Positions 17,177-25,942 of a stretch of DNA of 64,000 nucleotides are shown here, piece after piece (the first letter of the stretch is position 1; every line of letters begins with the position of its first letter). The DNA is from Cysteiniphilum litorale (GTDB taxonomy: Bacteria > Pseudomonadota > Gammaproteobacteria > Francisellales > Francisellaceae): contig NZ_QLIQ01000005.1 in assembly GCF_003428165.1 (NCBI RefSeq), positions 1 to 64,000 of the forward strand, in the 5' to 3' direction. The notes under the pieces are model-generated. The model was given only the letters and a program-made list of their open reading frames with translations. It was not told the origin of the DNA and searched no databases. The translations under genes and the position numbers were made by a program.

Positions 17177-18643
17177 ATGTCACATCAATTATCACAAGCA
17201 TTTGGTTTGTATCAATTACAAGAGCTAGGATTATTTATCTCATGGCTTTGGATGCACAGCTTAGGTTTAATTACATACTCAAGCATTATGAGTGGTATTA
17301 GTTCGATGGGGTGGTGGTCATTATTGGTTTATTTGCCGGTACTTTGGATTTTAGCATTAATGGCAGGACACCCAAAAGCAGTCTATGCATTTTGTTTTGA
17401 TATGTTAAAAGGTTTATATGCTTGGATATTCCATCACTATAAGCCTAATAAATTTTATGGTTTAGGAAGTCGCTTACCCTTATTAATTCAGCTACGAATT
17501 AAATATTTTTCAAGCTATCGTGGTGAAACGCGTTCACTCACATTTGATTTATGGCTTATTGCCTTGGGGTTAATGTTTTTAATATGGGTCATTCCGTTTC
17601 CTTTTGGCAAGTTTATTTTATATTTTATCTTGATTTGTATTTTGGCGGTGTATTGTTCACAGGTGATGAGGTATGGGTATATGAGACCGTCACTAATATT
17701 ATCTGGTATCATATTTTCTCATGCGGCGCTGTATTACAATTTACATTTTGGTTTTATCCTGCAACCTCACCAAAAAGAGTTGTGGTTTATTACGGTTAAC
17801 CCAACAGATTACGTCATTGATTTTAGTAGAATATATTTTGCAATTATGCTTTTCTTCAGTTACCTAGGGCTGTTTAAATATTTATCAAACTTTATACATC
17901 ATTGGTTATTGCCTAAATCATTCTTCCCTGATTTTTACGAAAGACAAGCGGGGTATCAAGCATTTGGACTTATAAAAGTTACTGAGTTGACCGATAGAGA
18001 GTTGAGATTTTGGAATACCCAGCCGGAATATTTGTTTGATACGTTCTTGTTTTCTATACCGGTCTTTATTGTGGGTATTGTTATTCAATTACCTGTGATG
18101 CTTATTTTAGGTCTATTGTACCCTTTCTTTTGTGCATTACGGTTACATTCGCTACATCGTAAATTACTCAATATAGTCCAGATAGTTCCAACTAAAAAAA
18201 TTGTAAATCGCTTTGTTGGCGAGTGGCGCTTAGACCCATCTATTGATGGCGAAAACGCATCTGAAAAAGTGATTAACCAGAGGTTTGATAATTTTTTAAT
18301 CTATGTTAGAGAGAATTTGCAAGAAGATGAAGTTAAGTTAAAGGAGTTGTTACTATGCAAATTCCCTGATTTGCAGCAGTTGAAAATAACTCAGTTTGAG
18401 GAAGATAAACAAGAGGTTGTAGCACAGTCTGATGATATTGCTATAAAGCAATCGTTCCCTGTTATTAAGCTAGAAGATATACAGGCAGCTTTAGCAGAGT
18501 TCGAATGCAGCCTTGAATCAATCAAAATGATTAAAGGAAGATTCAATACACATGCGATCTCAGAATCCATCCACCGAGCGAGAAACCACGATGGAGACAT
18601 CACCCAGAAACGGCGAATTTTATTTCAAACATTAGAGTCCTAG
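17177..18643 (+). CDS. Unknown polytopic membrane protein in the trb operon
   Basis: 488 residues; I do not recognise the family. Seven to nine hydrophobic helices cover residues 10-345 (for example WWSLLVYLPVLWILALMAG, LWLIALGLMFLIWVIPF, LFSIPVFIVGIVIQLPVM). A charged soluble C-terminal domain follows (350-488) with DPSIDGENASEKVINQRFDN and two leucine-rich helices. ATG 17177 has AGGGAT 7-9 nt upstream. It sits between trbL and trbF, spaced 22 and 15 nt, so it is almost certainly part of the transfer machine, either replacing a missing Trb protein or acting in entry exclusion (inference). Confidence 0.6.
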   Translation: MSHQLSQAFGLYQLQELGLFISWLWMHSLGLITYSSIMSGISSMGWWSLLVYLPVLWILALMAGHPKAVYAFCFDMLKGLYAWIFHHYKPNKFYGLGSRLPLLIQLRIKYFSSYRGETRSLTFDLWLIALGLMFLIWVIPFPFGKFILYFILICILAVYCSQVMRYGYMRPSLILSGIIFSHAALYYNLHFGFILQPHQKELWFITVNPTDYVIDFSRIYFAIMLFFSYLGLFKYLSNFIHHWLLPKSFFPDFYERQAGYQAFGLIKVTELTDRELRFWNTQPEYLFDTFLFSIPVFIVGIVIQLPVMLILGLLYPFFCALRLHSLHRKLLNIVQIVPTKKIVNRFVGEWRLDPSIDGENASEKVINQRFDNFLIYVRENLQEDEVKLKELLLCKFPDLQQLKITQFEEDKQEVVAQSDDIAIKQSFPVIKLEDIQAALAEFECSLESIKMIKGRFNTHAISESIHRARNHDGDITQKRRILFQTLES

Positions 18644-18658
18644 AGGAGTAAAAAAAAC

Positions 18659-19501
18659 ATGACATCAAAGACCGAATTGCGCCCTGAAAACGGGGGAAAT
18701 GGCGAGAACAAGCCAAAAAGCAATCAAAATGCGCTAAAAGCAGGTAAAGAAAAACTGCAAAAATTAAAGGAATTATACGAGCAAAAAAAAGCAGATAAAG
18801 AAGCGGTGATTGATTCACTGGATAAAGCATCAACCAAAGATGAAGCTTTAAAAGGGCGTTTGATTTTTGAGAAGATTTATGACAATCGCACCAAGCAGAT
18901 GAAGTTATTGATTATTGCCGTTGTTGTGCTGTCAATCTATGCGATTTGCAGCTTGTTTATCATGCGTAATTTAGCTTATGACGCTAAGGTTTTACCATAT
19001 ATTGTCAGAGTTGATGGTAATAACAGAATATTGAGCATTGATGAAGCTAAGTCCTCTAATTTTGATCAAATGAAGCCTTATTACACGATTAAGCTTATTC
19101 ATGATTTTATTCGTAATGCTCGATCTGTGTATGTTGATGGTGATTTAAATTATGCTGACATGAAAAGCGCGAGTGCCTATACCACAGGAGCTGCAACTAA
19201 AGTTTACCAACAGTATATTGAAAAATTAAATCCGAATGCGCTTGTTCATCAAAAGCAGGAATCGATTGATGTTGTAATTAATAATACGATTGACGGATTA
19301 AATGGCGTTGCGAATACCGTTCAAGTGATTTGGACTGAAATTAGACGTAATGCCAATACAGGCGAGATTATCTCACAAGATCAGTATACAGGTGTCTTTA
19401 GTTATCAATGGATGGGAACGCCAAAGGCAGCCAATGTGAGCGCTTTGAACCCAATTGGCTTCTATATTACTAATATTTCATGGTCAAAAAATAGCAATTA
19501 A
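18659..19501 (+). CDS. trbF: TrbF/VirB8-like inner membrane protein
   Basis: 280 residues: a long charged cytoplasmic N-terminus (1-80, coiled-coil-like KLQKLKELYEQKKADKEAV), one membrane helix (LLIIAVVVLSIYAICSLFIM, about 82-101) and a periplasmic VirB8-fold domain with VLPYIVRVDGNNRI, the VQVIWTEIRRN strand and the terminal NPIGFYITNISWSK signature typical of TrbF. RBS AGAGGAG. VirB8-class proteins nucleate the inner-membrane complex. Confidence 0.88.
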   Translation: MTSKTELRPENGGNGENKPKSNQNALKAGKEKLQKLKELYEQKKADKEAVIDSLDKASTKDEALKGRLIFEKIYDNRTKQMKLLIIAVVVLSIYAICSLFIMRNLAYDAKVLPYIVRVDGNNRILSIDEAKSSNFDQMKPYYTIKLIHDFIRNARSVYVDGDLNYADMKSASAYTTGAATKVYQQYIEKLNPNALVHQKQESIDVVINNTIDGLNGVANTVQVIWTEIRRNANTGEIISQDQYTGVFSYQWMGTPKAANVSALNPIGFYITNISWSKNSN

Positions 19502-19516
19502 AAAGTAGGTAGGGTG

Positions 19517-20161
19517 ATGATGATCAAACGTAAAACAAAGCAAATTATTCAAGTTGCTGTAGTGGCTGGTTGTATTAGTACAGTAACGCTTTTATTGCCA
19601 AATATCGTAAATGCCGAAAGGCAAGATATGGCTGTGAATGGGGTGTTTAATCAAGAGTATATGGGATATCAGACGGCATTAAACCATAACAATTTTTTAA
19701 TGGTTAATGGTGGCTTTAGTGTTTTTGGTACGCCTAGTGGTGCTAATAGCAGTAGCCAGATCCCTTTAGCATTAAATATCGGTGGTGGTCAGCGATCTAA
19801 GTTAACAGATCGCATTTATTTGGGATATGAGCTTGCGCTTGGGCACTTGGGGTCTCAAAAGGTCACAACAAATGACAGCCACACTATGCATCAGTTTGAG
19901 TTAAGCGCTGTCGCTACGGGTACATTCTTTTTCAATCCTTACTTGGAAATGCACCTTAAAGGTGGTTTAGGATATCAGTTAAATTTGGGTTCACCCTCTG
20001 CAATGAAAGGCGTTAATGTCGTACTGGGTGCAGGAAGTGGTTTCTATATCAATAGTGATAATGTTGTTACGGCTGATTTAACCTATTACAGCGGCAGCAA
20101 TGCGTTAGATTCAGCACAGCGTTTCACAACAATAACTGTGGGCATTAGCCATTATTTTTAA
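19517..20161 (+). CDS. Outer-membrane beta-barrel protein in the trb operon
   Basis: About 214 residues with a signal peptide (VVAGCISTVTLLLPNIVNAE), then amphipathic strands with Gly/aromatic alternation (FLMVNGGFSVFG, RIYLGYELALGHLG, MHLKGGLGYQLNLG, VVLGAGSGFYI) and a C-terminal ISHYF, the Phe-terminated insertion signal of outer-membrane barrels. Probably an eight-stranded OmpA/OmpW-like barrel. Not a standard Trb component. It could stabilise mating pairs or block entry of related elements (inference). Start may be 19517 or 19520. Confidence 0.65.
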   Translation: MMIKRKTKQIIQVAVVAGCISTVTLLLPNIVNAERQDMAVNGVFNQEYMGYQTALNHNNFLMVNGGFSVFGTPSGANSSSQIPLALNIGGGQRSKLTDRIYLGYELALGHLGSQKVTTNDSHTMHQFELSAVATGTFFFNPYLEMHLKGGLGYQLNLGSPSAMKGVNVVLGAGSGFYINSDNVVTADLTYYSGSNALDSAQRFTTITVGISHYF

Positions 20162-20179
20162 GGTGAGGGGTTAGTTAGA

Positions 20180-21208
20180 ATGAAAACAAACAAATTACGA
20201 TTTATAAAAGATAAAAAAGCCTTTAGCATAACGACAAACGTTGCATTAGGTGGCGCACTACTCATGTTGTCAGGTTGTGCTTCGATGAATCAAAATGCAC
20301 CACTTGATTACCATCATCTGGATTATGTGCCATCGGATAGTGCTGCACTTTTAAATCAAGCCAATCAAGATGAGCAAAGCGTGAGTTTAATAACGCCAAG
20401 TTATAACTATTTTTCAGCAACAGGTTTTGCTAATTCCAAAGATATTGCTAAGGCGTTTGAACTGTATAAAACCAAAGGGATCATGTCACCCATCGTTGGT
20501 ACTGGGTTTATCACAGAGCCATTTGATGCATATAGCAGAACCATTATTTCATGCTCACCGAATCAATCGGCAGAAATCATGCTTGAAGCAGGGGAGAAAA
20601 TACAGGGCGTTCATATTGATAATGCTGGTAATTGGGAAATATCACAAATGAAAACAGGCGCAGTAAATGGCTCGATTATGTTGATTATCACCCCTAAAAA
20701 CCTTGATGATTCAACTAACCTCACGATTGCAACAGATATGCGTACTTATAGTATTGGCTTGGTGTCACATAAAGCGGTTGTGCCGATTATTAATTTTTGG
20801 TATCCAGACCAGATTGAGGCAGACTACAGCCAACAAATCCAAGCAGCACAATCACAAAAAGAGCGCCTGCTATCTAATACGGTTTCAACAACGAATGACT
20901 ATGCAGAGCTTGATCATTTGAATTTTAATTATCAGGTCAAATCCCTTGGTCAGCCATTAGAGAATATGCCTAAAAATATCTATTCGGATGGCAAGCAGAT
21001 GGTGTTTGACTGGTCAGGTTTAAACGCAGATAACTTACCAGAGGTACACGCTTATCTATTGGGTAAAGATCGTGTGATGAAGTCTAAATATTCAACGCCT
21101 TATTTGTATGTTGCGGGTGTATACCCCAAAGTCACAGTGACATTTAAAGATATGCCGCAAAGCAAGCTTGAAATCACTAATGACTCATTAAACAAAGTAA
21201 CAGGTTGA
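20180..21208 (+). CDS. VirB9/TrbG-like outer-membrane lipoprotein
   Basis: 342 residues with a long signal region and lipobox LSGC (Cys about residue 33). Residues 115-200 follow the VirB9/TrbG N-lobe (AEIMLEAGEKIQGVHIDNAG, NWEISQM, IMLIITPKN, STNLTIATDMRTYSIGLVS). The C-terminal part (MVFDWSGL, YLYVAGVYPKVTVTF) is a weaker match to the VirB10-contacting lobe. It lies 10 nt before a second, more canonical VirB9-like gene, so the outer-membrane core here may use two VirB9 proteins: one lipidated, one inner-membrane anchored. Confidence 0.75.
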   Translation: MKTNKLRFIKDKKAFSITTNVALGGALLMLSGCASMNQNAPLDYHHLDYVPSDSAALLNQANQDEQSVSLITPSYNYFSATGFANSKDIAKAFELYKTKGIMSPIVGTGFITEPFDAYSRTIISCSPNQSAEIMLEAGEKIQGVHIDNAGNWEISQMKTGAVNGSIMLIITPKNLDDSTNLTIATDMRTYSIGLVSHKAVVPIINFWYPDQIEADYSQQIQAAQSQKERLLSNTVSTTNDYAELDHLNFNYQVKSLGQPLENMPKNIYSDGKQMVFDWSGLNADNLPEVHAYLLGKDRVMKSKYSTPYLYVAGVYPKVTVTFKDMPQSKLEITNDSLNKVTG

Positions 21209-21218
21209 GGTGATCGTG

Positions 21219-22478
21219 ATGTTAAATAAAAATAAACTCAAGCTATTTAAATCAATCATTATTACGCTGGCACTTTGGTGTATCACATTACTTGAAAAGG
21301 TCATATTTAGCACCAAATGGCTGATCAATAAAGCCAAGATATCACCTAAAATATTCTTTGGTTTAATGCTTATTGTCGTTGCTGTTATTGTCACTTTTTT
21401 TACTTTCCTTTCACTGTCACGATATCATCAAGTAACAGGAGCGCAGAAAGACCCAACACTAACACATGATGCAACCTTTTCTACTGTTGATGCTGCCCCT
21501 CAAAAAATAAAGGTGAGTCAATCGGTAATTACGCACGATGATTTATCTGGCAGCACTCAGACTCAAGGGAGCCAAAAGACGAGTGATAACGCCTATCTTA
21601 AAGCATCTGAAGATTTGGCACAAAAATACAATGAGCAAATCGAAGGTATTGAACAAGAAAATGCCAAACAGAAAGAAGTTGTTGCTAAGGCAAAAGATAA
21701 AGAAAAAAGCTTATATGATCTATATTCAGCCTATCTAAACAGCAATGTTAAAAACACACAGAGTAAGTTTGTAAAGATTGTTAGCTATGACGCTAACAGC
21801 AGACCACTGATTCAGTTCGCACCGATGCAAACTGGGATGATTAATCTACAACAAGGCGAACGCGTCACGAATATCTCTTTAGGTGACACCTCGCGCTGGC
21901 TTGTGACCCAAAGTTATGTAGGCAGCACTAAGCAAGGTCACGTTATCATCCTGATTAAGCCAACGACACCGAACATCGTAACAAATCTTGTGATTATCAC
22001 CAATAAGCGTATTTACAATTTTAATATTACATCACAAGCCAATGTCTTTACACCTGATGTCAGATTCCTGTATCCCAGTGATGCCACACAAGCCTTTGTA
22101 TCAGGTAACAACAGCGATAGCAGTAATCTATTTGCAGCAGATAATAATACAGCAATGAATTCACTGAACCCAAATACTCAAACCGTTATTAATGCAACAA
22201 GGTTGCGTAGTAATTACAGTGTCGCTGGTGATACCCCTGATTGGATGCCGGCACGTATTTTTGATGATGGTACACATACGATGATTGCTTTTCCACCGAT
22301 GACTGATCGGGTTAATTTGCCTGTGCTTTTTGTCTACATCAACGGTCAACCATCGATGGTTAATTATCGCTACCATCGCCCTTACATGATTATAGATCGA
22401 CTATTCCAACACGCTGAGTTGGTCAGTGGCAAAGGGGATAATCGCGAGGCGGTTCAAATTTACAATAATAATCATTAA
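21219..22478 (+). CDS. trbG: TrbG (VirB9 family) with inner-membrane anchor
   Basis: About 419 residues. Two N-terminal hydrophobic helices (IIITLALWCITLLEKV; IFFGLMLIVVAVIVTFFTFL), a charged coiled coil (QKYNEQIEGIEQENAKQKEV), then a full VirB9/TrbG domain: GERVTNISLGDTSRWLV, HVIILIKPTTPNIVTNLVII, VRFLYP, and the C-terminal lobe DWMPARIFDDGTHTMIAFPP ... YMIIDRLFQHAELVSGKG. VirB9 proteins normally start with a signal peptide, so the membrane anchor plus coiled coil is unusual. ATG 21219 has GAGGTGA 6 nt upstream. Confidence 0.82.
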   Translation: MLNKNKLKLFKSIIITLALWCITLLEKVIFSTKWLINKAKISPKIFFGLMLIVVAVIVTFFTFLSLSRYHQVTGAQKDPTLTHDATFSTVDAAPQKIKVSQSVITHDDLSGSTQTQGSQKTSDNAYLKASEDLAQKYNEQIEGIEQENAKQKEVVAKAKDKEKSLYDLYSAYLNSNVKNTQSKFVKIVSYDANSRPLIQFAPMQTGMINLQQGERVTNISLGDTSRWLVTQSYVGSTKQGHVIILIKPTTPNIVTNLVIITNKRIYNFNITSQANVFTPDVRFLYPSDATQAFVSGNNSDSSNLFAADNNTAMNSLNPNTQTVINATRLRSNYSVAGDTPDWMPARIFDDGTHTMIAFPPMTDRVNLPVLFVYINGQPSMVNYRYHRPYMIIDRLFQHAELVSGKGDNREAVQIYNNNH

Positions 22479-22488
22479 GGAGTAGACG

Positions 22489-24702
22489 ATGTACGGTGGT
22501 CTTGATAAAAACAACAAGCAGCTAAAAAAGAGCAAACTGCTTGATAAAAAAAATGCAAAAGAGAGTGAAAAAGCAAAAAATGGAAAAAAAGTAAGTAAAG
22601 ACAATCCTGAAATAGCAGAGAATCAACATCGTATTCCTAAAGGCGCAGGATTTAAAAACACGTTCTATATCTTTGTGATGGGGCTAGTGCTTGGGCTTGT
22701 GGTTATGGTGTTTGCCTTTTTAGAATTATCGCACAAGGACGAGCAACCTTTTTCGGTTGCAGATAATCCAGACCAAGACCCATCAGCTAAACCGTCAAGC
22801 TTGATCCATTATTTAGATAGTCAACCAACACAGGAAAACCTTTTAGGTGGTGCGGGTAATTATGTGATCAACAGCAGTGAATTTGAGGGTATCAGTTTTG
22901 GTGGTCACAAACTGGGTGAGGGGGATTACATCTTGAAAAATGGCAAGCTTTATACCATTGGCAAAAATGGTAAGTTACACCTGGTAACAAAACCACCTAA
23001 AGAGGGTGTGTTGGCGTATGAAGATGGGCAAAAAATGATGTACCACAATGGTCACTGGGTGGCAGTCGCTGATGGTGACATGCAGGCAGGGCAGTATGTT
23101 GTCCACAATGGCAAATTATACAAGGTGGGCAAAGATGGTCAGCTTATTCCTTATGATGGAAAACTACATAATGGTGATGTTGTTTGGAAGCATGGCAAGA
23201 AATATATGTATGAAAACGGTCAGCTTGTTCCTTATTCGGATTCAGGTTTGGATACCACTTCATTAACTGGTCCCCAAGCGGGGGATTTGGTGATGAAAGA
23301 TGGCAAGCTCTATAAAATGGGAGCTGATGGCAAGTTGCATCTTTTTCACGGTACACCTAAAGAGGGTCAAATCATCTGGAAAAACGGCAAAGCGTATATT
23401 GTTGGTAAAGATGGCAAACTCAAGCCACTTGAAAATGGTTACCAACGTGTGATTAATGGCAAGCCTTATGTCTATGAAAATGGCAAATGGGTACCACTGG
23501 CGGCCAAAGGATTAAAGCCTAGCGATTTAATCGAAAAAGATGGCAAGTATTATCAGGTCGGACCTGATGGCAAGCTATATCCTTATAACGAGTCATTAAA
23601 AGCAGGGCAGATTGTTTGGAAAAATGGCAAGCCTTATCTTGTTGATAAAGATGGCAATCTTACTGCTTTAAAAGATGGGCAAACCTTTACCGGTGCAGAT
23701 GGTAAAAAGTATCGCTATGTTAACGGTCATCTTGAAGAAGTGACTAATGATGACAGTAGTAAGTCACCATCAACTAATAATGGTGGATTAAGCTTTTCAA
23801 GCGGCAGTGATAGCGACAAAGCGTTGCTTAAAGCCTATTCATCAGAAATCTTAGCAGCTAACACCAATACAGCAGTTATCCCAAGTGATAAAACAGGGCA
23901 AAATATCGATGGTCAAATGGGACGTATTAATGGAGCCCCTAATGCGAATAATGCGGCTTTAAATAGTCAGATTAGCGCATACTCAAGTGAGTATGATCAG
24001 GCAAATGCTCAAGCCGAAAAATCAACCTTTTTAAATGGTGGTCATCATGCCGCAAAACCATTGCCATTAGATGAAATAAAGCCAGCAACACCTTATACGG
24101 TAACAGCAGGGTCAATTATTCCCGCAACGCTTGTTTCAGGGATTGATTCTGATTTGCCAGGACCCATTAAAGCAACGGTGAGTCAAAATGTTTATGATTC
24201 AGTGACAGGCAATTATCTATTGATTCCACAAGGCTCAGTGCTAAATGGTGTCTATGATTCAAACGTCAGCTATGGTCAAACCAGAGTGATGATGGTTTGG
24301 TCGTCTATTACTTTCCCTGATGGCAATACGGTTAATTTAGGGGGAATGCCCGGCGCTGATTTACAAGGGTATATGGGTAGCATGGATTTAGTAGATAACC
24401 ACTACATGAAAGTATTTGGCTCTGCTCTATTGTTTAGTCTATTTGGTGCAGATTCTCAGTTAACACAACCAAGCAATAGCAGTGGCCAAGGTCCAACAAC
24501 CTCACAAGTTGTTTACGCGGCAGTCGGTCAGCAGTTAACACAGACGGCACAGGCTTATTTGCAAAAAGACCTAAACATTCAACCGACACTTAAAATAAGA
24601 CCGGGCAATAATTTTCAGGTGTTTGTCACACGCAACCTTTCCTTTAAAGGACCTTATCAGTTTGCGAATCAAATGCCAAGCAATGCAGTATTAAGCAATT
24701 AA
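22489..24702 (+). CDS. trbI: TrbI/VirB10-like protein with large periplasmic repeat insertion
   Basis: 737 residues, against roughly 380-480 for most TrbI/VirB10. Basic cytoplasmic N-terminus, one membrane helix (YIFVMGLVLGLVVMVFAFLE, about 60-79), then about ten imperfect 25-residue repeats (143-420; core DGKLYKVGKDGQLIPY) where a proline-rich linker is normal, a Ser/Asn linker, and the canonical C-terminal TrbI domain (about 535-735: SIIPATLVSGIDSDLPGPIK, QNVYDSVTGNYLLIPQGSVL, VMMVWSSITFPDG). VirB10 spans both membranes and gates the channel. The repeats would lengthen or stiffen the periplasmic span. RBS AAGGAG before ATG. Confidence 0.9.
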   Translation: MYGGLDKNNKQLKKSKLLDKKNAKESEKAKNGKKVSKDNPEIAENQHRIPKGAGFKNTFYIFVMGLVLGLVVMVFAFLELSHKDEQPFSVADNPDQDPSAKPSSLIHYLDSQPTQENLLGGAGNYVINSSEFEGISFGGHKLGEGDYILKNGKLYTIGKNGKLHLVTKPPKEGVLAYEDGQKMMYHNGHWVAVADGDMQAGQYVVHNGKLYKVGKDGQLIPYDGKLHNGDVVWKHGKKYMYENGQLVPYSDSGLDTTSLTGPQAGDLVMKDGKLYKMGADGKLHLFHGTPKEGQIIWKNGKAYIVGKDGKLKPLENGYQRVINGKPYVYENGKWVPLAAKGLKPSDLIEKDGKYYQVGPDGKLYPYNESLKAGQIVWKNGKPYLVDKDGNLTALKDGQTFTGADGKKYRYVNGHLEEVTNDDSSKSPSTNNGGLSFSSGSDSDKALLKAYSSEILAANTNTAVIPSDKTGQNIDGQMGRINGAPNANNAALNSQISAYSSEYDQANAQAEKSTFLNGGHHAAKPLPLDEIKPATPYTVTAGSIIPATLVSGIDSDLPGPIKATVSQNVYDSVTGNYLLIPQGSVLNGVYDSNVSYGQTRVMMVWSSITFPDGNTVNLGGMPGADLQGYMGSMDLVDNHYMKVFGSALLFSLFGADSQLTQPSNSSGQGPTTSQVVYAAVGQQLTQTAQAYLQKDLNIQPTLKIRPGNNFQVFVTRNLSFKGPYQFANQMPSNAVLSN
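22915..23748 (+). repeat. Protein-level repeat block in trbI (about ten 25-residue units)
   Basis: Ten imperfect units of consensus G-x-hyd-hyd-x-K-x-G-K-x-Y-x-hyd-x-x-D-G-K-L-x-P-hyd, residues 143-420 of TrbI. Nucleotide sequences differ, so this is an old, selected repeat rather than recent slippage. Three degenerate units occur in the protein encoded at 26217-27311. The pattern recalls short beta-hairpin repeats such as those of cell-wall or choline-binding proteins, but no aromatic ligand box is obvious. Confidence 0.85.
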
Positions 24703-24728
24703 TACTAAAAAGCTAGGGATAATAAACC

Positions 24729-25340
24729 ATGATTAAAATGAGTAATACAGTTAAACCAAGCAAGTATAACCATAAAAAAATGATCTGTTTTTGTCTTGTG
24801 ATTGCTTTGCCTATGCTTGTTTTGTGGCTAGTGGTTTATCCCTATCTTAAATCATGCGGTTACATCATTAATGTTACACCATCAATGCCTTATGGTCTGT
24901 ACAAAGAGGTGAGCTTTAAAGCTAATCAATCTGAGCATATCAATATTGGCTCAATTGTACTTTCGTGCTTACCCGATCAGGCAGCAAAAGTAGCTGTAAA
25001 TAATGGTTATTTAGTTCATAGCTCACGTTGTGAAAATGGCTTCGAGCCAGTATTAAAAGAAGTTATTGCCGTATCAGGCGATAAGGTATTTTTGCACCAG
25101 GGCAGTATTAAGGTTGTTACAGATAAGGGCAAAATCGCTTTTTATCAGGCACCTGTTTTGCGCATAAGCCCGTCAGGATTAAAGGTACCGAGTTTGATTA
25201 AGGAAAACCATTTTAGCTTAACAAATCAAGTGTGGCTGTATGGTAGTTACGATTACCAATTGTCTTGGGATTCTCGATACTTTGGAACTGTTAACATGCA
25301 GGAAGTGATTGGGTTAATGGAACCAATATTGACGTTTTAA
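24729..25340 (+). CDS. traF: TraF-type S26 signal peptidase (pilin maturation)
   Basis: 203 residues with one N-terminal membrane helix (MICFCLVIALPMLVLWLVVY) and the S26 catalytic serine in NVTPSMPYGLY (Ser about 57). The lysine region LKEVIAVSGDKV follows, then C-terminal strands with SWDSRYFG, the conserved S-x-D-S-R-Y/F-x-G motif of this family. In RP4, TraF trims and circularises the TrbC pilin, and its presence after trbI fits that role. RBS AGGGAT before ATG 24729; ATG 24741 is an alternative start. Confidence 0.9.
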   Translation: MIKMSNTVKPSKYNHKKMICFCLVIALPMLVLWLVVYPYLKSCGYIINVTPSMPYGLYKEVSFKANQSEHINIGSIVLSCLPDQAAKVAVNNGYLVHSSRCENGFEPVLKEVIAVSGDKVFLHQGSIKVVTDKGKIAFYQAPVLRISPSGLKVPSLIKENHFSLTNQVWLYGSYDYQLSWDSRYFGTVNMQEVIGLMEPILTF

Positions 25341-25363
25341 CTAAAAAAGGATTAGGAGCATTT

Positions 25364-25834
25364 ATGAATACGTACACTAAACAAAACGATCATACAGTGA
25401 TCACTGATCAGCGAGTGGATTTTGTTGGTTGCCATCACATTGAGTCAGAAGACGGTTTGTCTGTGTGCGCGAATATGGAAAGCACAATCGCGTTGTTAAA
25501 TGAAAAAATTGAAGTCTTGCAAGCGAAAGGATTTGAGGTGGTGAGTGTATCCCCTGTGATTAGTGGCACGTCAACCTATGGACAGTTTCCAGTTGCTCAT
25601 CAACAGCCTCAAAGACAAGGTTTTATCTCACATTTTATTGATGCTTGCACTGAAACAAGGCGACAAAAGAAGCTTAAAAAATCAAACAATCCTCAGCATG
25701 GGAAAAATATGGGCGCTAGCCATTTGTTACAAGCGCAGTCATCATTAGGTATTCCTTACAGCATGGGTTTTAGCTATACGCAAGGGTTTACTATTTTTTC
25801 CAAAAAAACAGTAAGAAATTTGAGTGGGGAATGA
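25364..25834 (+). CDS. Hypothetical protein of the transfer operon
   Basis: 156 residues, no signal peptide, not recognised. The first half looks globular (VVSVSPVISG); the second is basic (ETRRQKKLKKSNN) and then Gln/Gly-rich. RBS AGGAG precedes ATG. It lies between traF and a small lipoprotein gene on the same strand. A gap of 108 nt follows, containing a 5-bp stem (25868-25883) with no T-tract, so transcription may continue. Confidence 0.5.
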   Translation: MNTYTKQNDHTVITDQRVDFVGCHHIESEDGLSVCANMESTIALLNEKIEVLQAKGFEVVSVSPVISGTSTYGQFPVAHQQPQRQGFISHFIDACTETRRQKKLKKSNNPQHGKNMGASHLLQAQSSLGIPYSMGFSYTQGFTIFSKKTVRNLSGE

Positions 25835-25942
25835 AAAACATTAAAAAAAACTTGGATTCCAGATAGCACTGGTTTTTCCCAGTAAGCCAAAGAATAGAAA
25901 AAAAATAGAAAAGAATAAAGCAAAAACAAGGAGTTTATTATT

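Noticed and set aside
21131-21141. GTCACAGTGAC, a third match to the candidate operator
   Set aside because: It lies within the VirB9-like coding sequence (encoding KVTVTF) with no nearby promoter; likely chance.
25868-25883. Stem ACTGG/CCAGT between the 156-aa and lipoprotein genes as a terminator
   Set aside because: Five base pairs only and not followed by a T-run; the operon probably continues.
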